Origin: Campylobacter jejuni
Lineage (GTDB): Bacteria; Campylobacterota; Campylobacteria; Campylobacterales; Campylobacteraceae
Assembly: GCF_002179635.1 (NCBI RefSeq)
Contig: NZ_NFOE01000087.1
Coordinates: 1-52,504, forward strand
Direction of reading: 5' to 3'
DNA length: 52,504 bases
The first letter of the stretch is position 1, and every line of letters starts with the position of its first letter. Positions 16,244 through 24,623 of the stretch are shown here, piece after piece. Under the pieces are notes generated by a model, which was not told where the DNA came from, made no database searches, and saw nothing but the letters and a program-made list of their open reading frames with translations. A program made the translations under genes and the position numbers.

Positions 16244-17662
16244 TTAAAAAAGTAAAGCTCTAACCATACCGCCTCTATTAATCCAAATTTTAACATATTC
16301 TTTGTCTTTATTTAATTCTAAAGCCTTAGATAATTCTTTAAAATTTGAAACTTCGTATTGATTAATACCTATGATAATATCACCTTGCTCAAAACCTATT
16401 TTTTCTGCTTTTGATTTTGGAGTAACTTCGGTAATTAAAATACCGCTAATATTTTCAGGTATGTGGTATTGTTGTTTATTTTTAGAATCAAGTTCTACTA
16501 ATTTTAAACCATCAATATAACCTTTTTCATATTGTAGCGATTTTTCATCTGTTTTTAGCATAAATTTAGCTGTTTTTACTTTATTATCTCTTTCATAAGT
16601 TACTTCTATAGCTTGTTTTGGATCAATACTTCCTATATAATTTTTTAAATCCATAGGGCTTTTAATCACAGTTTTATCTACTTTTATAATCAAATCACCT
16701 CTTTTTAATCCTGCATTATAAGCTGCTGAGTCTTTTTGAACTTCTGTTATTAAAGCTCCTTCTTGATTAGTATAAGCTTTTTTAATATCTTGAGTTAAAG
16801 CTCCTATGACTACGCCTAAATATCCTCTTTCAATTTTTCCATGTTCAATGAGTTTTTGTGCAATAGATTTTGCCATATTAGAAGGGATTGCAAAGCCTAT
16901 GCCATTATTTCCACCACTTCTTGAAAGTATGGCTGAATTTATCCCAACTAAAGCCCCTCTACTATCTACCAAAGCCCCGCCTGAATTTCCAGGATTAATT
17001 GAAGCATCGGTTTGAATAAAATTTTCATACTGATTTAAACCTATATTATTTTTATTTAAAGCTGATATAATCCCGCTTGTAACACTACTTCCAACGCCAA
17101 AAGGATTACCTAGAGCAAATACTACATCACCTTCTAATAATTTATCTGAATCAGCAAAAACCACAGCAGGTAAATTTTTTGCTTCTATTTTTATCACTGC
17201 CAAATCTGTTTTAGGATCAGCGCCAATTAATTTGGCTTTATATTCAGTGCTTGAATCAGGTAAATTTACAGTGATTTTTTCTGCACCTTCTATAACGTGA
17301 TTATTTGTTATAATATAACCATCACTTGAGATAATTACACCAGATCCAAGTGAACTTACTACTTCTTTTTTATTCTTTTTACTTTTTGGAGCTTGTGGGA
17401 AATCAAAACCAAAAAATTGTTTAAAATAAGGATCATTGAAAAAATCATCAATCCCAAAGGAATTGCTTTGAACGGTTTTAGAAGTTGAAATATTAACTAC
17501 TGAATTTTTAACTTTTTGTATAGAATTATGATAAGAAAGTATAGTGTTTTGGTTATCGGTTGGTAAAGATCTTTTTACATTATCATCTGTTTGTTTAAAA
17601 TCAATACTAGCACTAAAAATAGTAGTTGCTAATGCCAAAGAAAGAACCAGAGTTTTTTTCAT
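16244..17662 (-). CDS. htrA: Periplasmic serine protease/chaperone HtrA (DegP family)
   Basis: A 472-residue DegP-type protease with an N-terminal signal peptide (hydrophobic to about residue 18, then SASID). The trypsin-like domain carries the triad His122 (TNNHVIEGA), Asp153 (KTDLAVI) and Ser227 (NPGNSGGAL). Two PDZ domains follow, from about residues 275 and 375. It degrades or refolds damaged envelope proteins. In C. jejuni the secreted form cleaves E-cadherin. It heads the cprRS block, so envelope damage response and its regulator are co-expressed. Its promoter has TATAAAAT and an upstream palindrome. Confidence 0.96.
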   Translation of the reverse strand: MKKTLVLSLALATTIFSASIDFKQTDDNVKRSLPTDNQNTILSYHNSIQKVKNSVVNISTSKTVQSNSFGIDDFFNDPYFKQFFGFDFPQAPKSKKNKKEVVSSLGSGVIISSDGYIITNNHVIEGAEKITVNLPDSSTEYKAKLIGADPKTDLAVIKIEAKNLPAVVFADSDKLLEGDVVFALGNPFGVGSSVTSGIISALNKNNIGLNQYENFIQTDASINPGNSGGALVDSRGALVGINSAILSRSGGNNGIGFAIPSNMAKSIAQKLIEHGKIERGYLGVVIGALTQDIKKAYTNQEGALITEVQKDSAAYNAGLKRGDLIIKVDKTVIKSPMDLKNYIGSIDPKQAIEVTYERDNKVKTAKFMLKTDEKSLQYEKGYIDGLKLVELDSKNKQQYHIPENISGILITEVTPKSKAEKIGFEQGDIIIGINQYEVSNFKELSKALELNKDKEYVKIWINRGGMVRALLF

Positions 17663-17682
17663 GTATTATCCTTTGTAAAATC

Positions 17683-17724
17683 ATTTTATACAAGTATAAA
17701 ATTTTATTTTTACACAATTGTAAA
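17683..17724 (-). promoter_or_regulatory. htrA promoter with TTTACA-N4-TGTAAA palindrome
   Basis: On the minus strand TATAAAAT lies at 17690-17683, about 20 bp from the htrA start. A perfect inverted repeat TTTACA-N4-TGTAAA occupies 17709-17724, centred about 40 bp upstream of the predicted transcription start. That placement suits an activator acting next to the -35 region. No consensus for CprR is known to me, so the assignment is open. Confidence 0.45.
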
Positions 17725-17753
17725 CAAAACCTTTAGTATTAAAACTTATAAAA

Positions 17754-17787
17754 GTTGATTGACTAAGACTAAAGTTTATGATATAAT
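17754..17787 (+). promoter_or_regulatory. cbpA-hspR promoter overlapped by a HAIR-like HspR operator
   Basis: A strong sigma-70 promoter is present: TTGACT at 17759-17764, a 17-nt spacer, and TATAAT at 17782-17787. Overlapping the -35 is GTTGATT-N7-ACTAAAG at 17754-17774. The known HspR inverted repeat (HAIR) is CTTGAGT-N7-ACTCAAG. The left arm matches 5 of 7, the right arm 6 of 7, and the spacing is exact. Since hspR is the second gene, autorepression relieved by heat shock is the natural reading. Confidence 0.65.
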
Positions 17788-17813
17788 CTTATAAAAAATT
17801 AAGGAATAATAAA

Positions 17814-18686
17814 ATGAGTAATAGTTTATATGAAACACTAGGTGTTTCGCAAAATGCTAGCGCAGATGAAATAAAAAAAGCTTATAGAAAATTAGCAAGA
17901 CAATATCACCCAGATATTAATAAAGAAGCAGGTGCTGAGGAAAAATTTAAAGAAATCAACGCAGCTTATGAAATTTTAAGTGATGAGAAAAAAAGAGCTC
18001 AATATGATAGATATGGCGATTCTATGTTTGGTGGGCAAAGTTTCCATGATTTTTCAAAAAATGCAGGTGGAGCTGATATTAACGATATTTTGAATAATAT
18101 TTTTGGCGGAGGCTTTGGAGGCTTTGGCAGAGGTTTTAGCTCTAGTAATAATTTTAGAAGCGGTTTTGGAGGCTTTGGCGGGTTTGAAGAGGATTTAGAC
18201 TTACAAGCAAATGTTAAAATTCCTTTTGAAAAAGGAATTTTAGGTGGCGAGCATACTATAAACATTAATAATGAACAAGTTAAAATCAAAATTCCACACG
18301 GCATAAAAGATGGTGAAAAATTACGTATAAGAGGCAAAGGAAAAAGCTTTCAAGGACAAAGAGGAGATTTGATTTTAAAAGTAGAGCTTGAAAAAAGTGA
18401 TGAATATGAAAGAGAGGATGATGATTTATACAAAAAGGTTGAAATTAGCTTAAAAACAGCATTTTTTGGAGATAAAATCAGCGTACATACTCCAAGAAAA
18501 GAAGTAAAAATCACCATACCACCAAATTCTAAAAATAATCAAAAAATCAGACTTAAAGGTTATGGAGTGCAAAATAGAAAAACAGATCTTTATGGGGATA
18601 TGTATTTAATTTTAAATGTAAAAATACCTGATATTAATAGCCTTGATCCTGAATTTGTAAAAATTTTAGAAGAAAAATTACCTTAA
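17814..18686 (+). CDS. cbpA: DnaJ-domain co-chaperone CbpA
   Basis: A 290-residue type-B J-protein. The J domain at residues 4-70 has the YHPDIN (HPD) loop that stimulates DnaK. A Gly/Phe-rich linker with repeated GGFGGF follows, then two C-terminal beta domains ([17 protein letters not shown] and [17 protein letters not shown]). There is no zinc-finger region, so this is CbpA rather than DnaJ. It acts with DnaK on misfolded proteins. AAGGAATAATAAA precedes the ATG. It is 12 nt upstream of hspR and shares its promoter. Confidence 0.95.
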   Translation: MSNSLYETLGVSQNASADEIKKAYRKLARQYHPDINKEAGAEEKFKEINAAYEILSDEKKRAQYDRYGDSMFGGQSFHDFSKNAGGADINDILNNIFGGGFGGFGRGFSSSNNFRSGFGGFGGFEEDLDLQANVKIPFEKGILGGEHTININNEQVKIKIPHGIKDGEKLRIRGKGKSFQGQRGDLILKVELEKSDEYEREDDDLYKKVEISLKTAFFGDKISVHTPRKEVKITIPPNSKNNQKIRLKGYGVQNRKTDLYGDMYLILNVKIPDINSLDPEFVKILEEKLP

Positions 18687-18698
18687 AAGGAGTAAACA

Positions 18699-19073
18699 AT
18701 GGAGCATAGTTATGATGAACCGGTGTATCTTATAAGTGTTGTTGCAAAGGTTTTAAGCATACACCCACAAACTCTAAGACAATACGAAAAAGAAGGTTTA
18801 GTTGAACCAAGTAGAACTGATGGTAAAATGAGACTTTATTCTCAAAAAGATATAGATAGAATCAAAATGATTTTACGCTTAACAAGAGATCTTGGGGTTA
18901 ATTTAGCCGGTGTTGATGTGATTTTAAAGCTAAAAACAAAAATTGATGAGTTTGAAAATACTATTGAAGAATTAAGATTAGAACTTGATAGAAGAGACAA
19001 TCCTTCAAAATCAAGAGCAGTAGTCAAACACAGAAGCAATTTTGACTTAATTTTTTTAGAAAAAATAAAATAA
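18699..19073 (+). CDS. hspR: Heat-shock repressor HspR (MerR family)
   Basis: A 124-residue MerR-type DNA-binding protein. The winged helix-turn-helix is at residues 8-75 (LISVVAKVLSIHPQTLRQYEKEG and RLYSQKDIDRI). A dimerisation helix follows (LKTKIDEFENTIEELRLEL), then a short basic tail. HspR represses chaperone operons such as cbpA-hspR and, in C. jejuni, dnaK and clpB. Release is linked to DnaK titration. AAAAGGAG gives a strong ribosome site. A HAIR-like operator lies at the promoter of its own operon. Confidence 0.93.
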   Translation: MEHSYDEPVYLISVVAKVLSIHPQTLRQYEKEGLVEPSRTDGKMRLYSQKDIDRIKMILRLTRDLGVNLAGVDVILKLKTKIDEFENTIEELRLELDRRDNPSKSRAVVKHRSNFDLIFLEKIK

Positions 19074-19094
19074 TAAAATAAAAAAGGCTAATTA

Positions 19095-20720
19095 GTGGAA
19101 GAGTTTTTAAATGTCTTTTTAGTTGCAGTTGCTTTTGCTGTAATTTTAAATGTAATTTTAAAAAAATTTGGTATTCCAACTATTATAGGCTATATAGCTA
19201 CAGGTTTATTTGTGCGTGAATTTTATGGTTTTAGTACTAATGAAATCATTATCCATGTGGCTGAGTTTGGTATAGTTTTTTTAATGTTTACCATAGGGCT
19301 TGAATTTTCATTTAAACATCTTTTAGCAATGAAAAAAGAAGTGTTTTTAAATGGAAGTTTGCAAATGCTAACTTGTGGCTTGGTTTGTACTTTACTTGTA
19401 ACTTATATTTTAGGTATAGCAAATCATATAGCAATGATAGCAGGTTTTGCTCTAGCCTTATCCTCCACCGCTATAGTTTTAAAAATACTTAATGATAGTG
19501 GCGATATCAACGAAGAATATGGCAGAAAAGCTTTAGGAATTTTGCTTTTTCAAGATATTGCTGTGATACCACTGCTACTAATGATTGATATATTTAGTTC
19601 TCAAAATGCTGATATTTCAAAGCTTTTACTTACAACCTTAGTCAGTGCTGTGATTTTGCTTGTTTTGCTTTATTTTATAGGTAAATACCTTTTTACTTAT
19701 GTTTTAAAATTTATCATTAAGACTAATGCAAATGAAATTTTCATTGCTACTATACTTTTTACTGTAATAGGAGCAAGCTTTTTAGCACATTCTTTTGGTT
19801 TTTCATATTCACTCGGAGCTTTTATAGCTGGAGCTTTGATAGCAGAAACTAAATATAAACATAAAATAGAAGCAGACTTGGTTCCTTTTAGGGATTTACT
19901 TTTAGGGTTTTTCTTTATCAGTGTTGGCTTACAAATTGATTTTCATATAGTTTTTGAAAATTGGTTTTTGATTTTTGTTTTTGTAAGCTTGGTATTGTTA
20001 ATAAAGTTTGTAGTAATCTATGGTCTTTTAATCCTTTATACAAGAAAAAGAGTAGCGTTAAAAACTGCTTTGAGTATTTCTCAAATTGGAGAATTTGCGC
20101 TAGCGGTATTTTCGCTAATGCAAGTAAATTCACTTATAGATGAAAAAACAGCACAAATTTTCATTATAGTTTCCATCATCACTATGGTTGCAACACCTTT
20201 TATTTTAAATAATCTTAGAAAAATAGCCAACGCAGCCGAAGGTGAGCAAAACGATATGGCTAAATTTTATCTATGTGATCAAAAAATGAAAGATCATTTT
20301 ATCATTTTTGGTTATGCAAGATTAGGTCAAGAAGTGGTGCAAAAGATTAAAAAAACAGGTATTCCATATCTAGTTTTAGAAAGTGATTTAAATTTGGTTG
20401 AGCTTGGGCGTAGCAGAAATGAGAATGTTTTTTTTGCTAGTGTAGCGCAAGTAGAAACATTAAAAGTAGCTAATATAGAAGAATGTTCAGTTGCTATTAT
20501 AACTATAAGCAATGAAGCTAAACTTGATATGCTCTATCAAGTGCTTTCTAGTTTTAACAAACCTATACAAACGGTTTTAAAAACAAGTGGTACAGGTGCT
20601 AAAATCATTTTCCCATACACTGATAAACATTTACACATTGTAGATGCTGAAGCTTCAATAGCTAGAAATTTAGTTCAAGAAGCATTGCAATGTAGAATTA
20701 ATACAAGTGCAGCAGAATGA
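19095..20720 (+). CDS. kefB: Cation:proton antiporter, KefB/CPA2 type with TrkA-N domain
   Basis: A 541-residue CPA2 antiporter. Residues 1-380 form about 12 membrane helices, including GIVFLMFTIGLEFS, ALSSTAIVLK and SYSLGAFIAGALIA. Residues from about 395 form a TrkA-N (RCK) nucleotide-binding domain beginning FIIFGYARLGQEVV with a Rossmann glycine pattern. It would extrude K+ or Na+ in exchange for protons. Glutathione gating as in E. coli KefB is not assured, as Campylobacter lacks classical glutathione metabolism. The start is GTG at 19095 with AAGG 8 nt upstream. Confidence 0.9.
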   Translation: MEEFLNVFLVAVAFAVILNVILKKFGIPTIIGYIATGLFVREFYGFSTNEIIIHVAEFGIVFLMFTIGLEFSFKHLLAMKKEVFLNGSLQMLTCGLVCTLLVTYILGIANHIAMIAGFALALSSTAIVLKILNDSGDINEEYGRKALGILLFQDIAVIPLLLMIDIFSSQNADISKLLLTTLVSAVILLVLLYFIGKYLFTYVLKFIIKTNANEIFIATILFTVIGASFLAHSFGFSYSLGAFIAGALIAETKYKHKIEADLVPFRDLLLGFFFISVGLQIDFHIVFENWFLIFVFVSLVLLIKFVVIYGLLILYTRKRVALKTALSISQIGEFALAVFSLMQVNSLIDEKTAQIFIIVSIITMVATPFILNNLRKIANAAEGEQNDMAKFYLCDQKMKDHFIIFGYARLGQEVVQKIKKTGIPYLVLESDLNLVELGRSRNENVFFASVAQVETLKVANIEECSVAIITISNEAKLDMLYQVLSSFNKPIQTVLKTSGTGAKIIFPYTDKHLHIVDAEASIARNLVQEALQCRINTSAAE

Positions 20721-21049
20721 AAAATGATGAAAAAGCTTTGAGAGTTAAATACGTAAGAGCTTTAGAAAAATTTGCCAACTCTGCTGTAAGTGCTTTAAAA
20801 AGGGAAGATTTTGATTTAACTCTTTTTAGGGAAAGAATGCAAAAAAATGCTAAAATCTTTGAAAAAGTTCAAGCGGTATTTTTGGATTCTACTTATACTA
20901 AGGCTTTGGAGCTTTTTGTAAATGAGTGTTTAGATGAAAGTTTAGACCAAAAAACCTTAGCTTCAAAAGCCAATGCCTTATATAAGCTAAAAAATAATCA
21001 AAGTTATAAAAAAGACAAACATAAAATTAAATTTAAGGATGAATATTGA
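20717..21049 (+). CDS. Conserved hypothetical protein (Cj1232-like)
   Basis: A 110-residue, highly charged, mainly helical protein without signal or membrane segments. I see no recognisable domain. It overlaps kefB by 4 nt (ATGA) and the next gene by 4 nt, so it is translated as part of a kefB-HAD unit. A basic C-terminus (KKDKHKIKFKDE) could bind nucleic acid, but this is speculation. Confidence 0.75.
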   Translation: MKNDEKALRVKYVRALEKFANSAVSALKREDFDLTLFRERMQKNAKIFEKVQAVFLDSTYTKALELFVNECLDESLDQKTLASKANALYKLKNNQSYKKDKHKIKFKDEY

Positions 21050-21672
21050 TAAATGTAATTTTTGACATGGATGGCACACTTATAGATAGTGCTAATGCTA
21101 TAGTATGTGCGGTAAATGAAATAAGAGCAGATTTAAATTTAGAACCTTTAAAAAGAGAGTTTATTTTAGATACTATCAATACTCCTGGGCAAAATTATGC
21201 TAAGATTTTTTATGGGGTTGATACTTACTCACATACTAGCTTTAAAGAAGGTTATGAGAAGTATTTTATCAAGCATTATGATCAAAGTGTGGTGCTTTTT
21301 GATGGTGTGCTTGAAGTTTTGGAATTTTGTAAAAAAAATGATTGTTATTTAGCTATAGCTACTAATGCACCTCAAGAAAGTTTGGTGCCTATTTTAAAAA
21401 AACAAAACATTCTTTCATATTTTGATAAAATATTAGGTGTTAGTTATGGTATAGAAGCTAAGCCTGATCCTATGATGCTAAGATTAATCGCAGATGAAGC
21501 AAAATATGAAAAAAGTATTTTCATAGGCGATAGCTTAAAAGACAGACTTTGTGCTAAAAATGCTAAGATGGATTATATACATATTTCTTGGCGAAAAGAA
21601 ATTAAAGACTTAGATGAAGCTAACGATAAAGCTACTTTAATAGAAAAAATTCAAACTTACATAAAAGGTTAA
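21046..21672 (+). CDS. HAD-superfamily hydrolase (phosphoglycolate phosphatase-like)
   Basis: A 208-residue HAD phosphatase. Motif I is FDMDGTLIDS at residues 5-14, with nucleophile and acid Asp. Motif II is AIATNAP, motif III is the Lys in EAKPDPMM, and motif IV is FIGDSLKDR. The cap domain between I and II is of the Gph/beta-phosphoglucomutase type. The substrate is likely a small phosphorylated metabolite such as 2-phosphoglycolate. The start is TTG at 21046, overlapping the preceding stop, with AAGGA 6 nt upstream. Confidence 0.88.
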   Translation: MINVIFDMDGTLIDSANAIVCAVNEIRADLNLEPLKREFILDTINTPGQNYAKIFYGVDTYSHTSFKEGYEKYFIKHYDQSVVLFDGVLEVLEFCKKNDCYLAIATNAPQESLVPILKKQNILSYFDKILGVSYGIEAKPDPMMLRLIADEAKYEKSIFIGDSLKDRLCAKNAKMDYIHISWRKEIKDLDEANDKATLIEKIQTYIKG

Positions 21673-21674
21673 AA

Positions 21675-21938
21675 ATGGATATATTTGATGAAATGTTTGC
21701 AAAAAGCCCTAAAGAAAAATTTATCGAAACAATAAAATATGCAAATTTAGGTGCATTAGAAAATGTTTTAGAAAAATTATTAGCCGATCATATCGCTATG
21801 ATAGAGCTTTTAGAAAAAAATAATTTAAATGAAACTGATGTAGCACAATTTCAAATGGAAAATTCACTCTTAATAGATGAGAGAAAAAATGATTTTTATA
21901 TAGGCTTAAGTGCTGAAATTTTAGGACATGAGGGTTGA
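21675..21938 (+). CDS. Conserved small hypothetical protein (Cj0539-like)
   Basis: An 87-residue acidic helical protein with no signal peptide. I recognise no domain. It starts 3 nt after the HAD gene with AAGG upstream, and is followed with a small overlap by an exported protein and then the polyprenyl synthase. In C. jejuni a gene of this size occupies the same place before Cj0540-Cj0541. Its function is unknown. Confidence 0.75.
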   Translation: MDIFDEMFAKSPKEKFIETIKYANLGALENVLEKLLADHIAMIELLEKNNLNETDVAQFQMENSLLIDERKNDFYIGLSAEILGHEG

Positions 21939-21940
21939 TT

Positions 21941-22375
21941 TTGCGTTTATTTTTATCTTTATTTTTGATACTTAATTTTTTAAGGGCTGAAGTATTTTTT
22001 GATTATACTTATAAATTTACCTTAAATAAAGATGAAAAAGCAAGTGTAAAAATAAAAGAAATTGATTATCCTGATGAGATTTATTATTTTGACTTTTCAT
22101 GGACTTTATTTGATCAAACTAATATCATTGTTCATTCAAGATATAAAAAATACCCTAGACAATTTGTGATGTCTTTAAGAAGAAATTTAAACTGGGTAGA
22201 TCAAACCTTAGTACCTGATTATAAAAATCCTCATATAGATAGAGCAAGATTAATACTTGAATTTAGTGATTTTAAAAAAGGCGAAGCTATTTTTACTGTG
22301 TATATTGAAGATAGAGATAAAAGATTAGAAGTAGAATTTTTAGACCCTAGAAAAGCTAGTCTTAACCAAAACTAA
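21941..22375 (+). CDS. Exported conserved hypothetical protein (Cj0540-like)
   Basis: A 144-residue protein with a clear signal peptide: RLFLSLFLILNFLRAEV, with cleavage probably after LRA. I chose TTG at 21941 because GAGGG ends 6 nt upstream. The in-frame TTG at 21935 directly abuts that GAGGG and would be too close. The mature part is rich in aromatic and charged residues (YYFDFSWTLFD, VHSRYKKYPRQF) and looks like a beta-rich periplasmic domain. No family is recognised. Confidence 0.75.
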   Translation: MRLFLSLFLILNFLRAEVFFDYTYKFTLNKDEKASVKIKEIDYPDEIYYFDFSWTLFDQTNIIVHSRYKKYPRQFVMSLRRNLNWVDQTLVPDYKNPHIDRARLILEFSDFKKGEAIFTVYIEDRDKRLEVEFLDPRKASLNQN

Positions 22376-22422
22376 AGTAAAATTTAATAAAATACAATTA
22401 TAAGAAAACTAAGGAAAGCATA

Positions 22423-23316
22423 GTGCAAAAGATCGATCAATATATGCATGAATTTTTATCTGAATTAAATTATAAGCCTATTTTAACCATGAGTTCAAAA
22501 CTTCAAGGTGGTAAAAAATTACGCTCAAAACTACTTTTAAAAATAGCTGGGGAAAGCGATATTAGCTATAAAATCTGTGCCATTATAGAGTTAATTCATG
22601 CTGCAAGTTTATTGCACGATGATGTGATTGATGAGGCAAAATTAAGAAGAGGTGTAAAGTCTATCAATGCACAATTTGGAGCTAAAAATGCTATCATGCT
22701 TGGAGATATTTTATACTCAAAAGCCTTTTATGAACTTTCTTTGATTGATTTAAAATTAGCAAAAATCATTTCTAATGCTGTTGTTATGCTTTCTGTTGGT
22801 GAATTAATGGATGTAAATTTAAGCGAAACTTTCAATAGTGATAAAAACGCTTATTTACAAATGATATATAACAAAACAGCCGTTTTAATCGAAGCTAGTG
22901 CAAGATGTGGGGCAATACTTGCTGATTTAAATGAAGATGATTTTGCAGAATATGGTAAAAATTTAGGTTTAGCTTTTCAAATTGTAGATGATATTTTAGA
23001 TATCAAAGGTGATGAACAAACCTTAGGTAAACCCGCCATGAATGATTTTAAAGAAGGTAAAACTACTCTTGCTTATATGTATTTATATGAAAAATTAAAT
23101 TCACAAGATCAAGAAATGCTTAAGTCTTATTACAAGAAAGATTTAAGTATAGATGAGATTGCTTGGATTAAAAATAAAATGCAAGAATATGGAATTTTTA
23201 ATCAAGTTGGCCGAGAATTAAACACTTATGCAAATAATGCTTTAAAAACCATAGAAAAATATAATATAAAAGATTTAGAAGATATTATTAAAAGTATGAT
23301 AGAAAGGGAATTTTAA
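22423..23316 (+). CDS. ispB: Polyprenyl (probably octaprenyl) diphosphate synthase
   Basis: A 297-residue trans-isoprenyl diphosphate synthase. The first Asp-rich motif LLHDDVIDEAKLRRG and the second FQIVDDILDIKGD bind Mg-diphosphate. GGKKLRS near residue 30 is the substrate-binding Lys/Arg region. It chains isopentenyl units for the side chain of menaquinone. Product length cannot be read from sequence. The start is GTG at 22423 with AAGGAA 6 nt upstream. The same operon carries a UbiD decarboxylase, consistent with quinone synthesis. It abuts hemA directly. Confidence 0.88.
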   Translation: MQKIDQYMHEFLSELNYKPILTMSSKLQGGKKLRSKLLLKIAGESDISYKICAIIELIHAASLLHDDVIDEAKLRRGVKSINAQFGAKNAIMLGDILYSKAFYELSLIDLKLAKIISNAVVMLSVGELMDVNLSETFNSDKNAYLQMIYNKTAVLIEASARCGAILADLNEDDFAEYGKNLGLAFQIVDDILDIKGDEQTLGKPAMNDFKEGKTTLAYMYLYEKLNSQDQEMLKSYYKKDLSIDEIAWIKNKMQEYGIFNQVGRELNTYANNALKTIEKYNIKDLEDIIKSMIEREF

Positions 23317-24623
23317 TGCATTATTATTGCATCAGTTTTACACATAAAAATACAGATATTGCTACTAGAGAAAAACTTTCCTTTTCTAATGAAGACAAAA
23401 AAAGAGAATTACTAAAGCTAATCCATGCTAATAATAAAATTTTAGAAAGCTTAGTACTTAGTACTTGTAATAGGGTTGAAATTTTTCTTTTTGTTGGGGA
23501 TGTTGAAAGCATTAATGAGCATATTTTAAAAACACTTAGTTTACTTTGTGGGGTTGATAGGGAAAATTTAAGCACTAAGGCTGATTTTTACGAAGATAGC
23601 GGAGCTATTCATCATTTATTTTCTGTAGCAAGTTCGCTTGATAGTTTAGTTATTGGTGAAACACAAATTGCTGGACAATTAAAAGATGCTTATAAATTTG
23701 CCCTGCAAGAACAAAGATGTGGTGTGCATTTAACTAGAGCAGTACATTATGCTTTTAAATGTGCGGCAAATGTTAGAAATCAAACTGAAATTTCTAAAAA
23801 TCCTATTTCAGTTGCTTCAGTAGCAGTAGCAAAAGCCAAAGAACTCCTAAATTTAGAAAATAAAACTGCAGTTGTAGTAGGTGCAGGGGAAATGAGCGAG
23901 CTAGCCTGTAAGCATTTATTAAATGCTAAGGCTAAAGTATTGATATTAAATAGAGACATACAAAATGCCCAAAAGCTTTGTGGGAATTTGGGTGAAAATG
24001 CAAGTTGTGAAAGTATTGCAAATTTAAAAGAAGCATTAAATCAATATGAGATATTTTTTAGTGCCACAAATGCTCCACATGCTATTATAACTAATGATTT
24101 ATTAGAAGAAAAAGATTATAAAAGATATTTTTTTGATATAGCAGTACCTAGGGATATTGATATAAAAGCAAATGAAAAAAATATAGTCTACGCTGTTGAT
24201 GATTTAGAAGAAGTCGTAAGAAAAAATTTAACTCTAAGAGAACACCAAGCACAAGTTGCTTATTCTATAGTAGGCACTATGACAAATGAGTTTTTCCAAC
24301 ATCTAAGCAAACTAGCAACCTTGCCTTTAGTGAAACAACTACGCTTGCAAGCTGATGAAATCGCTAAAGAACAACTACAAAAGGCTATAGATAAAGGATA
24401 TTTAAAACACTCAAACCATGAAGAAGCAAGAAAGCTTATAGGACAAGTAATGAATGCATTTTTACATCATCCTAGTGTAAATTTAAAAAAACTAAGCGGA
24501 ACTATGCAAAATGATTCAGTCGTTAATGCTATGCGTTATGTGTTTGATTTAAAAAATGAAAACATGGAAGGTTTAAACCTTTATAAATGTGAATTTAATT
24601 TGGAGAATAATCATGAAATTTAG
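23316..24623 (+). CDS. hemA: Glutamyl-tRNA reductase HemA
   Basis: HemA reduces Glu-tRNA(Glu) with NADPH to glutamate-1-semialdehyde, the first step of C5 tetrapyrrole synthesis. The catalytic Cys51 is in STCNRVEIF. GETQIAGQLKDAY is the family signature, VVVGAGEMSELA the NADPH site, and the C-terminal dimerisation helices are complete. Length is 435 residues. The ATG overlaps the last base of the polyprenyl synthase stop. The 3' end overlaps proS by 11 nt. Confidence 0.95.
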   Translation: MHYYCISFTHKNTDIATREKLSFSNEDKKRELLKLIHANNKILESLVLSTCNRVEIFLFVGDVESINEHILKTLSLLCGVDRENLSTKADFYEDSGAIHHLFSVASSLDSLVIGETQIAGQLKDAYKFALQEQRCGVHLTRAVHYAFKCAANVRNQTEISKNPISVASVAVAKAKELLNLENKTAVVVGAGEMSELACKHLLNAKAKVLILNRDIQNAQKLCGNLGENASCESIANLKEALNQYEIFFSATNAPHAIITNDLLEEKDYKRYFFDIAVPRDIDIKANEKNIVYAVDDLEEVVRKNLTLREHQAQVAYSIVGTMTNEFFQHLSKLATLPLVKQLRLQADEIAKEQLQKAIDKGYLKHSNHEEARKLIGQVMNAFLHHPSVNLKKLSGTMQNDSVVNAMRYVFDLKNENMEGLNLYKCEFNLENNHEI

